64,000 nt of DNA. Origin: VRUE01 sp963698085. GTDB taxonomy: Bacteria > Actinomycetota > Thermoleophilia > Solirubrobacterales > 70-9. Of the stretch, positions 42,704-50,920 are shown piece by piece (positions within the stretch are counted from its first letter, which is position 1; the number at the start of each line of letters is the position of its first letter). A program made the translations under genes and the position numbers. The notes beneath the pieces were generated by a model that saw nothing but the letters and a program-made list of their open reading frames with translations, made no database searches and was not told the DNA's origin. The DNA is taken from contig OY969122.1 in the NCBI GenBank assembly GCA_963698085.1, forward strand, positions 372,001 through 436,000, written 5' to 3'.

Positions 42704-42730
42704 GGAAGCCCCCGCAAATCGGGGGTTTCC
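42704..42730 (+). terminator. Terminator after tRNA-Leu, carried by the element
   Basis: Arms 42704-42714 and 42720-42730 pair over 11 bp (one G-T). A very similar hairpin follows the displaced repeat at 52957-52978, so the element supplies its own copy of the tRNA terminator. Confidence 0.65.
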
Positions 42731-42772
42731 GCGTTGTAGAGCGGACTGGTCGGGAATCGTCGGGCGGCTCTG

Positions 42773-42797
42773 GTGCGCCAGTCGGTGCGCCAGTCAG
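42773..42797 (+). repeat. Candidate integrase arm site (left)
   Basis: A tandem pair of GTGCGCCAGT units ending in CAG lies 73 bp inside attL. A near-identical copy in the same orientation lies 91 bp inside attR. Confidence 0.5.
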
Positions 42798-42821
42798 ACC
42801 TCCAGGTGCCTGGAGGCTGCT

Positions 42822-43679
42822 TCAAGCGCGCGTCTCGCCGTCCTCGCGCTCGTCCTCCCAACCGCAATTCGCGCAGAGCGTGACGTAGCCACCCGCGTCA
42901 CCAAGCTCCGGCCGAAAATCAGAAACGACCCGATAGGACTCGCACTCAGGGCACCGGTCAGGGGCGCCCCGCTCATAGCGTACGAGCGCATCCGAAAATG
43001 CCGCCAGGACAGTCTCGGTCGCTGAGACAGCAATCTCAGCGTCATGACGGGTGGCATCCTCATCGTGGGTTAGGGCCGCAACAAAATCCCACGTGGCCTT
43101 CGCAGTGGTCTTGAGATAGGACCGGAGGGACTTGTTGCTCTTACCTGAAGCAGCAGCGTCGGCAATGACCTTTGACCAACCGACGAAATCGCCCTTTTTT
43201 AGGTCCTCCGCACCGACAGAAATTTTCTTGGACCCGGCCGCGTCACGGGCAAATTTCACCAGGGCCTCCCGACAGCGCATCCCTACGGCCTGAAACTCCT
43301 CAGCCTCGTTGGCCTTGTCGATTGCGTCTGCCGCCTGAGCGAACTTTCGCCAAGCGGCCGGAGTGCGATCTTGCTGCTCGTCCGTCGCAGTTGGTTCCCG
43401 TGCGCTCCTAGCGACCAAGCGCGCCATGAGACCAATGTGAAACGACAACACGACCTCCATGCTCGGAAAGTCGTCTTGCCTGTACAGATTGGTCGGATTG
43501 GTTACGACCCACCATCTGCCGCTTTTCGCCTCGACCTCCCAAACGTCGTGGTGTTCGCCATAAATCGACTCGGTCGCGATCTTCTCCGACCGGAGAATCT
43601 CATCCTCATCCGGACTCTCCAGGCGAAAGTATTCCTCGACATTACGGCGCTCATGCTCCGGACTTTCCATCCGGAACAC
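42822..43679 (-). CDS. HEPN-like protein with C-terminal zinc ribbon (likely cargo)
   Basis: The 285-aa protein has an N-terminal variable part, a helical core with EFQAVGMRCREALVKFARD and ALTHDEDATRHDAEI (about residues 130-240), and a C-terminal zinc ribbon (CPECESYRV and CANCGWE). The helical core recalls HEPN/DUF4145-type domains, and the conserved His/Arg-His cluster could be catalytic. I infer a nucleic-acid-related or defence function; nothing in the sequence proves it. The start is GTG at 43679 or an ATG 9 nt later, with no clear ribosome site. Confidence 0.6.
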   Translation of the reverse strand: MFRMESPEHERRNVEEYFRLESPDEDEILRSEKIATESIYGEHHDVWEVEAKSGRWWVVTNPTNLYRQDDFPSMEVVLSFHIGLMARLVARSAREPTATDEQQDRTPAAWRKFAQAADAIDKANEAEEFQAVGMRCREALVKFARDAAGSKKISVGAEDLKKGDFVGWSKVIADAAASGKSNKSLRSYLKTTAKATWDFVAALTHDEDATRHDAEIAVSATETVLAAFSDALVRYERGAPDRCPECESYRVVSDFRPELGDAGGYVTLCANCGWEDEREDGETRA

Positions 43680-43741
43680 GCTATGGCAAGACCGCCCTTG
43701 CCGAGCAACCCATCCCAGATCTCAAGTCACAGCGGCGAGAG

Positions 43742-44932
43742 CTAGATGTCCGACTGGCTTGACGACCGGGCAATGTAAGCGTCGACCAGCTCGCGGGCCT
43801 GCTCGCGAGCGCCGGGCATCAGATGGCCGTAGCGCGAGAAGGTCTCCTCGATGGTGGCATGACCCATGAACTCCTGAATCGCCTTCGGGTTGACTCCGGC
43901 GTCGATCAGCAGCGACGCGAAGGTGTGGCGGCACTCGTGGAACGTGAGCGACGGTAGAAGGTCGGGATTGCGTCCCTCCCGCTCGGCCTCTTCTCGCTCG
44001 CGCTCGTTGACCGCCGCCCAGGCGCGCTTGGCAGGGTCCGCGATGGCCTTCGGGCTGAAGGGTGCGTCCGGCCTGCGCCCGAACACCAGGTTTGAGCCGA
44101 TCCCGAGAGCACGCGCGTCGAGGTGATCGCGGAGGACGGCAAGGATGGGCACCGTGCGAATACCCGCCTTCGACTTCGGCGCAATCGGCCCCTCGCATTG
44201 GTCCCAAGAGCGCTCGACGGTGATCTCGGATCGGCCGAGGTCGATGTCGGAGCAACGAAGCGCTTGCAACTCGCCGCGTCGCAGTCCGGCGTAGAAGGCC
44301 GTCGCCCAGATCGCCCGATCCGATTCCGGGACGGCGGCAATCAGCCGCGCGGCTTGCGAGGCCGTCGCGATTTTCTCCCGTCGTCCGCGCGCCGCCGGGA
44401 GATCGACTTCGCGCGTTGGGTTGACGACCGCCAGCTCGCGGCGAACAGCGTGGCGGTAGATCGCCTGAAGCGGGTTCATCGTGTTACGGATCGTGCTCGC
44501 TGCGAGCTTGCGGCCAAGTAACCGATCAACGAAGTCCTGCAGGTCGGCCCGCGTCAGCTCCGAGAGCCGGGTGCCTCCAAACTCCGGGAGCACCCGCAAG
44601 TTGAGAGCCCGTCCGTATTCCCGCAGGGTGCCCGGCTTGTAGTGGTGGCCGGAGCGATCGCGAACCGCCCCGGTTCGCGCCGCCTCCAGCCAAAGCCAAG
44701 CTGCCTGCTCGACCGTGATCTGAGATGGCGTGCGCAGGCTGCGTGCATTGGCTGCCGCCAGCGCATCTGCTCGCCAGGTTTTGGCCTCCGCCTCGCGGGC
44801 GAAGGTGCGCCGCAGCTTCCGACCCTCCCTGGCCAGGTAAACCGATGCCTCCCACCCCGCATTGCAGTTGCAGCGCCCGCCCTCGCGGGTGCTGCAACCC
44901 TTCGAGTGCCGCTTTCTGATCCCCTCGGCCAT
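43742..44932 (-). CDS. int: Tyrosine recombinase/integrase
   Basis: The 396-aa integrase has an N-terminal Cys-containing arm-binding domain (CSTREGGRCNC), a SAM-like core-binding domain and a catalytic domain. The catalytic residues are Arg218 (AGLRRGEL), His332 and Arg335 (HECRHTF), His358 (MGHAT) and Tyr368 (SRYGHLMP). It should recombine the 54-bp att sites in tRNA-Leu. GGGAGG abuts the ATG at 44932. It is the last gene of an operon with the two XRE genes, 7 nt after the second. Confidence 0.95.
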   Translation of the reverse strand: MAEGIRKRHSKGCSTREGGRCNCNAGWEASVYLAREGRKLRRTFAREAEAKTWRADALAAANARSLRTPSQITVEQAAWLWLEAARTGAVRDRSGHHYKPGTLREYGRALNLRVLPEFGGTRLSELTRADLQDFVDRLLGRKLAASTIRNTMNPLQAIYRHAVRRELAVVNPTREVDLPAARGRREKIATASQAARLIAAVPESDRAIWATAFYAGLRRGELQALRCSDIDLGRSEITVERSWDQCEGPIAPKSKAGIRTVPILAVLRDHLDARALGIGSNLVFGRRPDAPFSPKAIADPAKRAWAAVNEREREEAEREGRNPDLLPSLTFHECRHTFASLLIDAGVNPKAIQEFMGHATIEETFSRYGHLMPGAREQARELVDAYIARSSSQSDI

Positions 44933-44939
44933 CCTCCCG

Positions 44940-45227
44940 TCACGCCCCTGCGGCAGATGAGCCTGGCAGCCCGAACCCGCCCCGCTGGACACTGCCGGGG
45001 TTCCAGACGATGCCCTCGATCAGGTCGTCAACGGAGGTGTCGAGGGCGGAAGCAAGTTTGACCACGGTGTCGATTCGCGGGCATCGTTCGCCTCGCTCCA
45101 GCAGCCCGATCTCGGTCCGATGGAGCGAGGCGAGGACGGCCAGGGATTCCTGGGAGAGGTTCGCCCGTTCTCGCTGGCGGGCCAGGTTCTCACCGAACCT
45201 GACGGCTATGGGGTTCACACGAATCAC
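44940..45227 (-). CDS. XRE-family regulator 2
   Basis: The 95-aa protein has an N-terminal XRE helix-turn-helix (ARQRERANLSQESLAVLAS, HRTEIGLLERGERCP). GTG at 45227 overlaps the stop of XRE regulator 1 (GTGA). It is similar in plan to that protein, so the pair arose by duplication. It probably controls integrase and element genes. Confidence 0.82.
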   Translation of the reverse strand: MIRVNPIAVRFGENLARQRERANLSQESLAVLASLHRTEIGLLERGERCPRIDTVVKLASALDTSVDDLIEGIVWNPGSVQRGGFGLPGSSAAGA

Positions 45228-45523
45228 GGCAACTGCTCCGCGTCGTCTGGGCCGGGCACGGCGAAGCGCCCCATTTGCGCGATAGCCGGTGGCTCCCACT
45301 CGATGCCCTCCAACAGCGGGCAGGCGAGCGGCAGCTCCAGCGCAGCAGCGAGCTTGACCAGAGTGTCGACGCGAGGCACACGGGTCCCGCGCTCCAGAAG
45401 GCCGACCTCGGTCCGGTGAAGGGACGCACGCCAACCGACCTCTTCCTGGCTGAGGCCAGCGGCCTTTCGAGCCCGAACCAGGTTCTCGGCGAAGCGCCCC
45501 GCCACTGCCAGGGCGGGCTCCAT
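45224..45523 (-). CDS. XRE-family regulator 1
   Basis: The 99-aa protein has an XRE helix-turn-helix (VRARKAAGLSQEEVGWRAS, HRTEVGLLERGTRVP). Its ATG overlaps the stop of the upstream winged-helix gene. Together with XRE regulator 2 it could act as a phage-like switch on the 24-bp palindrome at 45911. Confidence 0.82.
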   Translation of the reverse strand: MEPALAVAGRFAENLVRARKAAGLSQEEVGWRASLHRTEVGLLERGTRVPRVDTLVKLAAALELPLACPLLEGIEWEPPAIAQMGRFAVPGPDDAEQLP

Positions 45524-45819
45524 CAGTCCCGCTCCAGTCGCGCAAAGTAGATCGCCGCACGAGCCGGCAGGACGAAGCCGCCCTGGCAGTGCAGGAGTCC
45601 TGCACCGACCAGTTCGCGGATCGCCCGCTCGACTGCGTCCTCACTGCCGAAGTCACCCGGCTTCGCGTTGAGGGCGCGGGAGACCTCGGGAATCGTGAGC
45701 TGGTGGTCGGGATGCTCGCCGAGAAGAAATCCCAGAACAGCGCTCTCGACTTTTGCGTCCTCCTCACTAGGGAGGACAGGATCGCGCTCGGCGCAATCCA
45801 TAGGATCGTCGCAGGACAT
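45523..45819 (-). CDS. Small winged-helix-like protein
   Basis: The 98-aa protein has an acidic N-terminus and a helix-rich core with a likely winged helix (AVLGFLLGEHPDHQLTIPEV, then AVERAIRELVGAGLLHCQGG). It may bind DNA. Its ATG at 45819 lies about 90 nt downstream of the 24-bp palindrome, with AGGAGG at some distance; an ATG 18 nt later is possible. It opens the operon that ends with the integrase. Confidence 0.6.
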   Translation of the reverse strand: MSCDDPMDCAERDPVLPSEEDAKVESAVLGFLLGEHPDHQLTIPEVSRALNAKPGDFGSEDAVERAIRELVGAGLLHCQGGFVLPARAAIYFARLERD

Positions 45820-45910
45820 GGGAGCTGATACCTCCTGTGTCTCAGGCGGCCCGCTCGCGCTAACCCCGCGGCGGGTCGCCGCTTTTGTTTAGTCCCGGCG
45901 AGATTACCAG

Positions 45911-45934
45911 GTCTGTATGTAGCTACATACAGAC
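45911..45934. promoter_or_regulatory. 24-bp perfect palindrome, probable master operator
   Basis: GTCTGTATGTAG and its exact complement form a 24-bp palindrome, AT-richer than its surroundings. It lies between the 68-aa HTH gene and the regulator-integrase operon, on the side where the operon promoter must be. It is a good candidate for the XRE binding site. Confidence 0.7.
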
Positions 45935-45936
45935 GC

Positions 45937-46143
45937 TCATCGACCGCTGACGATTTCCCTGATCCGAGTCCAGTGAAGCCCAACCGCCTCACCGATCTCG
46001 CGCAGAGTTGCGCCGGCATCCTTGGCGCGCTCGAAGCTATCTCGCCGAGTCCGGCCGTCCTGGTCGAGCTGGTTTTGGGTCTTCTCGTACCGTGCCTGAG
46101 CGCGCTGTGCCTTTCGCAGCGCCTGCTTCTTGGGGTCGGCCAT
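45937..46143 (-). CDS. Small helix-turn-helix protein
   Basis: The 68-aa protein is a basic helical segment (QALRKAQRAQARYEKTQ) followed by a HTH (RAKDAGATLREIGEAVGL, HWTRIREIVSGR). It resembles small sigma-70-r4-like or resolvase-type HTH proteins of actinobacterial elements. The ATG at 46143 is preferred; a longer frame starts in a low-complexity region. It lies between the excisionase-like gene and the palindrome. Confidence 0.6.
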   Translation of the reverse strand: MADPKKQALRKAQRAQARYEKTQNQLDQDGRTRRDSFERAKDAGATLREIGEAVGLHWTRIREIVSGR

Positions 46144-46207
46144 GACCGGCAGCCTAGAAGCTGCTCGCAGTTCCGCGCCGACGGGACCTCGTGGTGAAGC
46201 ACGGCCG

Positions 46208-46417
46208 TCACGTCCGCTCCCCCAGCACCCGGCTCGCGTTCTCCGCCGCCCAGCGTTCGAGCTCTGAGACCGGGACAAGCCGCTTGCGTCCCCTTCGGAT
46301 CAGCCGCAGCTCGGGCGCGACGTTGGCGTCGAAGAAGTCCGGCCCAACGCCGATCGCGGCGGCGGCCTCCGGCGGGGTGAGCGCGATGCGAGGGATCGAA
46401 GCGGCGAGCTTCTTCAT
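46208..46417 (-). CDS. xis: Excisionase-like helix-turn-helix protein
   Basis: The 69-aa protein has the MerR-like excisionase fold (IALTPPEAAAAIGVGPDFF and RRGRKRLVPVSELERWAAE). Such proteins direct integrases to excise. It is divergent from the relaxase gene. The ATG at 46417 is the start that fits the fold. Confidence 0.75.
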   Translation of the reverse strand: MKKLAASIPRIALTPPEAAAAIGVGPDFFDANVAPELRLIRRGRKRLVPVSELERWAAENASRVLGERT

Positions 46418-46764
46418 TACTTCTGTTGTCCACCGGGAGCGCCCATTGCATCGGGTATGTCGGAAAAGTCCCGCGATTGCATCGGGTCGACGCGTTTCGG
46501 GCCGGCGGCACGAAATGGTCGCGACTCCCCAACAGCACGTCAAATCAGTCATCCACCAGGCATCAGCCAGCCAAAAGTCAGAAGACGCCAGATAGGCCAA
46601 GAGAAAGACAGGACAAGAAGCAAGGCCAGGCCCTCAGGGCAGCCATCCAGCCACCAGAGCACCCCAGCCAGAGCCCCAAACAGCCAACAGCAACCACCCT
46701 CACGCCGCATCACTTCCGAAGTGAGCCGATGCAAAACGCCGCCCCGAGAGACAACAGGGGTGGA
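46418..46764. other. Relaxase-upstream region, candidate oriT
   Basis: This 347-bp stretch between the excisionase and relaxase genes has no convincing gene. It holds a 12-bp direct repeat ATTGCATCGGGT at 46445-46456 and 46476-46487 (31 bp apart, about three helical turns). Next to it is a strongly strand-biased tract (46550-46720), G-poor and rich in A and C on the plus strand. Both are typical near origins of transfer of MobF relaxases, but the nick site is not identified. Confidence 0.45.
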
Positions 46765-49700
46765 ATGCTCTCGATCGGCAAGCTCGGCAGAGGACAGGCG
46801 CGCTACTACCTCGACAAAGTCGCGGAAGCAGACGAGGACTACTACACGGGCGCGGGCGAGGACCCCGGCGAATGGGTCGGCGACGCCGCCGCCAAGCTCG
46901 GCCTCGAAGGCGAAGTCGAGGCCGACCAACTCGAAGCGATGCTCAGCGGCCGAAACCCGGTCGGCGGCGAGCCACTTCTCGGGATGCGCGGCGTCCCGGC
47001 CAATGGCGCGGTCCCCGGCTTCGATCTGACCTTCTCGGCTCCCAAGTCCGTCTCACTCCTCTGGGCGTTAGGTGGAGCCGAAGCCGCCAGCGAGGTCAAA
47101 GCCGCCCACCGCGAAGCCGTCGGAGCTGCCCTTTCTTACATGCAGCGCGAGGCGTGCTGGACCCGCCGGGGCGCGGGCGGCTCCGAATTCCTCAAGGGCG
47201 ATGGCTACCTGGCCGCCGCCTACCGCCACCGCTCCTCCCGAAACGGCGACCCCCAGCTCCACACCCACGTCCTCGTCGCCAACGCCACCCGCGCAGACGG
47301 ACGCTGGACCCGCCTCTACCACCCGGCGATCTACGACCACGCGACCACCGCCTCCTACATCTATGAGGCCCACCTTCGCCACGAGCTGACCCGCCGCCTT
47401 GGAGTCGAGTGGCAGCCCACGCGCAAGGGCATCGCCGAGATCGAGGGCTTCTCTGACGAGCACCTACGCTCCTTCTCCACGCGCCGCGCGGAAATCCTCG
47501 AGGCGGCCGGCGAGAACGCCTCGGCCCGCTCGATGCAGGTAGCCACCCTCGCCACCCGCAAGCCGAAGGACGCCGACATCGGCAAAGGCGAGCTGCTTGA
47601 GCGCTGGCGCACGCGTGCCGAGGAGATCGGCCTCGATCGCGAGACGATCGAGGCAACCTTCGACCAGCGAGCGGGCCATCTGAATGCCGAGCCGAGCCGT
47701 CCAGCGCTCATGGAGGAGGCCCTTGGCCGCAAGGTCACGGAGTCCGCCTCGCACTTCAACCGTTGCAATGCGATCCGGGCCGTCGCCGACTCCCTTCCCG
47801 CGGGAGCGCCGGGGGTCGAGGTCGAACGCTTGGCCGACGCCTTCCTCGACTCCGAGGGGGTGATCCAGATCGGCACCTCCCGCAACGGCCCCCGCTACAC
47901 GACGCAGCGCATCTGGGAGCTTGAGCGCGAAGCGCTGGCAGCGGTTGAGAAGATGAAGGCCGAGGGACCAACCCCGGCCGGGGACCTCGCCGCCGCCCGC
48001 GTGATTTCCGAGCGACCGAACCTCAAGGCCGACCAGCGCGAGCTTGTCCGGCATCTGCTTACGAGCAGCGAGGGAGTGGTCGTCGTGATCGGCGAGGCGG
48101 GCACCGGTAAGACCTATGCATTGGTCGCGGCTGCCGAGGGATGGGCGGAGGTCGGGACCCAAGTGCAGGCCGTAGCGCCAACCTGGCGAGCGGCGGACGT
48201 GATGCGTGCAGACGGCCTACCGGCCACGACCGTCGCCAGCTTGCTTGGTCAGCTCGACCGGGCGGAGCACGAAGGCAAGGTGGACCTCGCCGAAGGGTCC
48301 GTGCTGTTGGTCGATGAGGCAGGAATGGTGGACTCGGCGAGCCTGGCGAGACTGATCGAGCACGCCAGAGCGGCTGAAGCCAAGCTCATCCTCGTCGGCG
48401 ACCCCGAGCAGCTCGGCGAGATTGAGGCGGGCGGGTTGTTCCGCGCCATCGCAGATCGCACCGATCCGATCCACCTTGACGAGGTGATCCGCCACGAGCA
48501 CGAGCTTGAGCGTGAGGCGGCGAGGTTGATCAGGGAGGGCGAGGGGCGCGAGGCGCTGCGCCTCTATGAGGCCGAGAGCCGCGTCACCGTGGCCCGTAAC
48601 GCCGAGGAGCGCCGCGAGGCGATAGTGCGCGACTGGCACGAGTCCTTCGAGAAGGGCGAGGACGCGATGATGATCGCCAAGCGCAACGCCGAGGTGGCGA
48701 AGCTGAATGAGTTGGCGAGAGAGGTCCGTCGCCAGGAGGGCCGACTCGGCGAGCAGGAGATCGAGGTCGGCGAAGGGACGTTCGCCGCCGGCGATCGGGT
48801 GATCACCCGCGTCAACGACCGGCAGGCGGAGGTCTTCAACCGGGAGCGCTGGGAGATCGCCGAAGTCGATGCGGCCAAGAAACGCGTTGTGCTTGAGGGC
48901 ATCGACCAAGCGAAGCGAGTCGAGCTTGGCCGCGAGTACCTCTCCCAGACCAACCCCTACTCAGACGCCCCGGCGCTCGAACACGCCTACGCCGTGACCA
49001 CCTACTCGGCGCAGGGCTCGACCGTCGATCGTGCCTTCGTCGCCGCCGACCCCTCGATGGACAAGCAGGAGATGTACGTCGCGACCTCGCGCAGCCGTGG
49101 CGAGACCCACCTATACGCGATGCCAGAGATCCAGTCCCATCGCGAGGAGATCGCGCCCACCTCGCCCTACCTGCGCGAGGGCATCCCCCACATCGCAGAA
49201 GCCGCCGAGCGCGATCGAGCGCAGCTCGCCGCGCACGAGGTCTCACTGCGCTCCCGCTTCGAGGGCCTGCCGATCGGGGGGCTGGTCGCGAGGCATCGCG
49301 AGCTTGAGAGCGCGGCGTTCCACGAGGAGAGCAACCAGAGGGTCTATGACCGCCTCGCGGAGCGGATCGAGCAAGTCCATGCGCGGCGACGCGAGCGCGA
49401 GGATGAGGCCCGGCGGATGGCTGCGGTGCGCCAGCCCGATCGCGAGGAGTTGAATTGGCTGGAGGTAACGGGGAGGCAGTCGCGCCGCGAGCTTGAGCGC
49501 CTTCAGGCGGAGCTGGCAACCACGCCGGCGCCAACCGACGCGGCGCGGCGCGAGCTCGCCGTCGCCGATCAGGTCCTCGCCGAGCGTGAGCGGCTTGCGG
49601 TCGCCGCCGCTCGCGCCGCCCCACCCGCCTACATCCAGGCGGAACTAGGGCAGAGGCCGAGCGATCCGGCAAGGCAGAAGGTCTGGGATCGCGCCGTCGC

Positions 49701-49902
49701 CGACATCGAGAGCTTCCGCCTGCGAAACGGCGTCCACGACCCGAAGAGACCGCTGGGCCGCGAGGTTGAGAGGAGCGCACAGCGAGAGCGGCAGCGGCAG
49801 ACGCAGCGACAGATCCGCGAGGCCAGCCGACAACTCGGGCGTGGCGAGTTCGCGGCCCAGAGACGCAACATCGAGCGAGGAGGACTCAGCATCGGCCGGT
49901 AG
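46765..49902 (+). CDS. MobF-family relaxase-helicase (TrwC/TraI-like)
   Basis: The 1045-aa protein begins MLSIGKLGRGQARYYLDK with catalytic Tyr candidates at 14/15 and 26/27. The metal-binding histidines are His155, His166 and His168 (AAYRHRS and LHTHVL). A RecD-like helicase follows, with Walker A GEAGTGKT (about residues 443-450) and Walker B LLVDEAGMVD. A long charged coiled-coil tail ends in Gln/Arg-rich sequence. It nicks oriT and unwinds DNA for transfer. The ATG at 46765 follows GGGGTGGA; an ATG at 46729 is less likely. Confidence 0.93.
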   Translation: MLSIGKLGRGQARYYLDKVAEADEDYYTGAGEDPGEWVGDAAAKLGLEGEVEADQLEAMLSGRNPVGGEPLLGMRGVPANGAVPGFDLTFSAPKSVSLLWALGGAEAASEVKAAHREAVGAALSYMQREACWTRRGAGGSEFLKGDGYLAAAYRHRSSRNGDPQLHTHVLVANATRADGRWTRLYHPAIYDHATTASYIYEAHLRHELTRRLGVEWQPTRKGIAEIEGFSDEHLRSFSTRRAEILEAAGENASARSMQVATLATRKPKDADIGKGELLERWRTRAEEIGLDRETIEATFDQRAGHLNAEPSRPALMEEALGRKVTESASHFNRCNAIRAVADSLPAGAPGVEVERLADAFLDSEGVIQIGTSRNGPRYTTQRIWELEREALAAVEKMKAEGPTPAGDLAAARVISERPNLKADQRELVRHLLTSSEGVVVVIGEAGTGKTYALVAAAEGWAEVGTQVQAVAPTWRAADVMRADGLPATTVASLLGQLDRAEHEGKVDLAEGSVLLVDEAGMVDSASLARLIEHARAAEAKLILVGDPEQLGEIEAGGLFRAIADRTDPIHLDEVIRHEHELEREAARLIREGEGREALRLYEAESRVTVARNAEERREAIVRDWHESFEKGEDAMMIAKRNAEVAKLNELAREVRRQEGRLGEQEIEVGEGTFAAGDRVITRVNDRQAEVFNRERWEIAEVDAAKKRVVLEGIDQAKRVELGREYLSQTNPYSDAPALEHAYAVTTYSAQGSTVDRAFVAADPSMDKQEMYVATSRSRGETHLYAMPEIQSHREEIAPTSPYLREGIPHIAEAAERDRAQLAAHEVSLRSRFEGLPIGGLVARHRELESAAFHEESNQRVYDRLAERIEQVHARRREREDEARRMAAVRQPDREELNWLEVTGRQSRRELERLQAELATTPAPTDAARRELAVADQVLAERERLAVAAARAAPPAYIQAELGQRPSDPARQKVWDRAVADIESFRLRNGVHDPKRPLGREVERSAQRERQRQTQRQIREASRQLGRGEFAAQRRNIERGGLSIGR

Positions 49903-49903
49903 G

Positions 49904-50020
49904 CCCCGACCTACTTTCGATTGAAGCGCCGCTCGGGCGGCCGTCAACCGCCTTCGGCGGTCGGGCGCAAGCGCCCTTGACCGCCGCCCTCCGCGGCGCT
50001 GTTCGGCGGGTAGGTCGGGG
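49904..50020. repeat. Branched inverted-repeat structure after the relaxase gene
   Basis: An outer 11-bp stem (49904-49914 with 50010-50020) encloses an 8-bp stem (49925-49932 with 49993-50000), an imperfect extension, and two inner hairpins (CCGCC/GGCGG around 49949-49961 and GGGCGC/GCGCCC at 49963-49976). It could be a terminator of the relaxase mRNA or part of a replication or transfer origin. Confidence 0.6.
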
Positions 50021-50074
50021 GGCACATTTCGTTCAGCGATTGGCGCACGCCTGGCAGGGGACTACCATTGCCCT

Positions 50075-50293
50075 ATGGCAACTGCCGTTAAGAAGCTCGA
50101 TCTGCAGATCGGCGAGATCGTTGAGGTAGGCGGTCGTCGGTACGAGGTGGTTCCGGATCGACAGGGTGGCCTCACGCTTGAGCCGCCGATCACGCCGTTG
50201 GCCGAGCTTGAAAAGGACTGGGGAACGAAGCCCGCGTCGGCAGAGGACTTCGAGCGAGTCGCCGGCGACTTCCCGACCGACGGCGAGGGATAG
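50075..50293 (+). CDS. Small acidic protein, possible antitoxin
   Basis: The 72-aa protein starts with a beta-rich part (LDLQIGEIVEVGGRRYEVVPDR) and ends in an acidic helix and tail. The shape suits an antitoxin with an N-terminal DNA-binding or structural part, and it precedes a 137-aa protein with a toxin-like fold. There is no strong match to a named family. Confidence 0.45.
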   Translation: MATAVKKLDLQIGEIVEVGGRRYEVVPDRQGGLTLEPPITPLAELEKDWGTKPASAEDFERVAGDFPTDGEG

Positions 50294-50364
50294 CACCCTC
50301 CCGACTCCCGGGACCAGCCGGTTTTTATGCGGTAGCGATCCTGCCCGACGCATATCCTGCGCCG

Positions 50365-50778
50365 GTGGATTCTGCGAGACAAAAGGTGCCGCCCGTGTCC
50401 GTCAGGTTCCGTTCGCCTGTCTGGGAAGAAGAGGTAGAGCGCTTGGACGCGCAATCGCCGGCACGTAATCAAGCCCAGCGCGCTCGCACGGAAATCGAAG
50501 CCGGCAAGACGACCCTCGCATGGAAGCGATGCCAAGCAGAAGGCCACGACGGTACGGAGCTGGCCGGGTGCAGCAAGCTCTACGTTCCACTCGATGCGAC
50601 AGGAGCTTCAGCCGCACCTTATGGATTCGTCTTCCGACTAGCCAAGACGGAGGACCACGAACTTGTCTGGAACTTCATCGCCTTCGGTGAGCGCCACCCG
50701 GAGAACCTGAACACCCGCAGCGTCTATGAACGGGCGCACAAGCGCCTCCACGGCCGCTACCCGGATCAATCTCGCTAA
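50365..50778 (+). CDS. Hypothetical protein, possible RelE/ParE-like toxin
   Basis: The protein is up to 137 aa and basic, with a helical N-terminal half and a C-terminal segment with beta-rich FVFRLAKTEDHELVWNFIAF followed by SVYERAHKRLHGRYP. The end resembles RelE-superfamily toxins (conserved Tyr, Arg and His near the C-terminus). Starts at GTG 50365, 50386 or 50395 are possible; the last has AAAGG at good spacing. It sits 72-102 nt after the possible antitoxin gene. Assignment is tentative. Confidence 0.45.
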   Translation: MDSARQKVPPVSVRFRSPVWEEEVERLDAQSPARNQAQRARTEIEAGKTTLAWKRCQAEGHDGTELAGCSKLYVPLDATGASAAPYGFVFRLAKTEDHELVWNFIAFGERHPENLNTRSVYERAHKRLHGRYPDQSR

Positions 50779-50920
50779 GGCCAGCGAAACCCGTCCCCTC
50801 CCGATCGTCCTAACCCTCGACATCGGTCGGCAGCCATTCCGGTAAAAAGCCCGGAAACTGCGAGAACACGGGGGACCTGGACCGACACCAGTCATTTCCT
50901 ATCTCTACGCTGGCCCGTCG

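Noticed and set aside
45868..45890. Intrinsic terminator on the plus strand
   Set aside because: The stem and T-run look right, but no plus-strand gene lies upstream; it is more likely a leader hairpin of the minus-strand regulator operon.
47068..48909. Minus-strand frames opposite the relaxase gene
   Set aside because: They have composition typical of antisense GC-rich frames, and no domain is visible; the relaxase motifs on the plus strand are complete.
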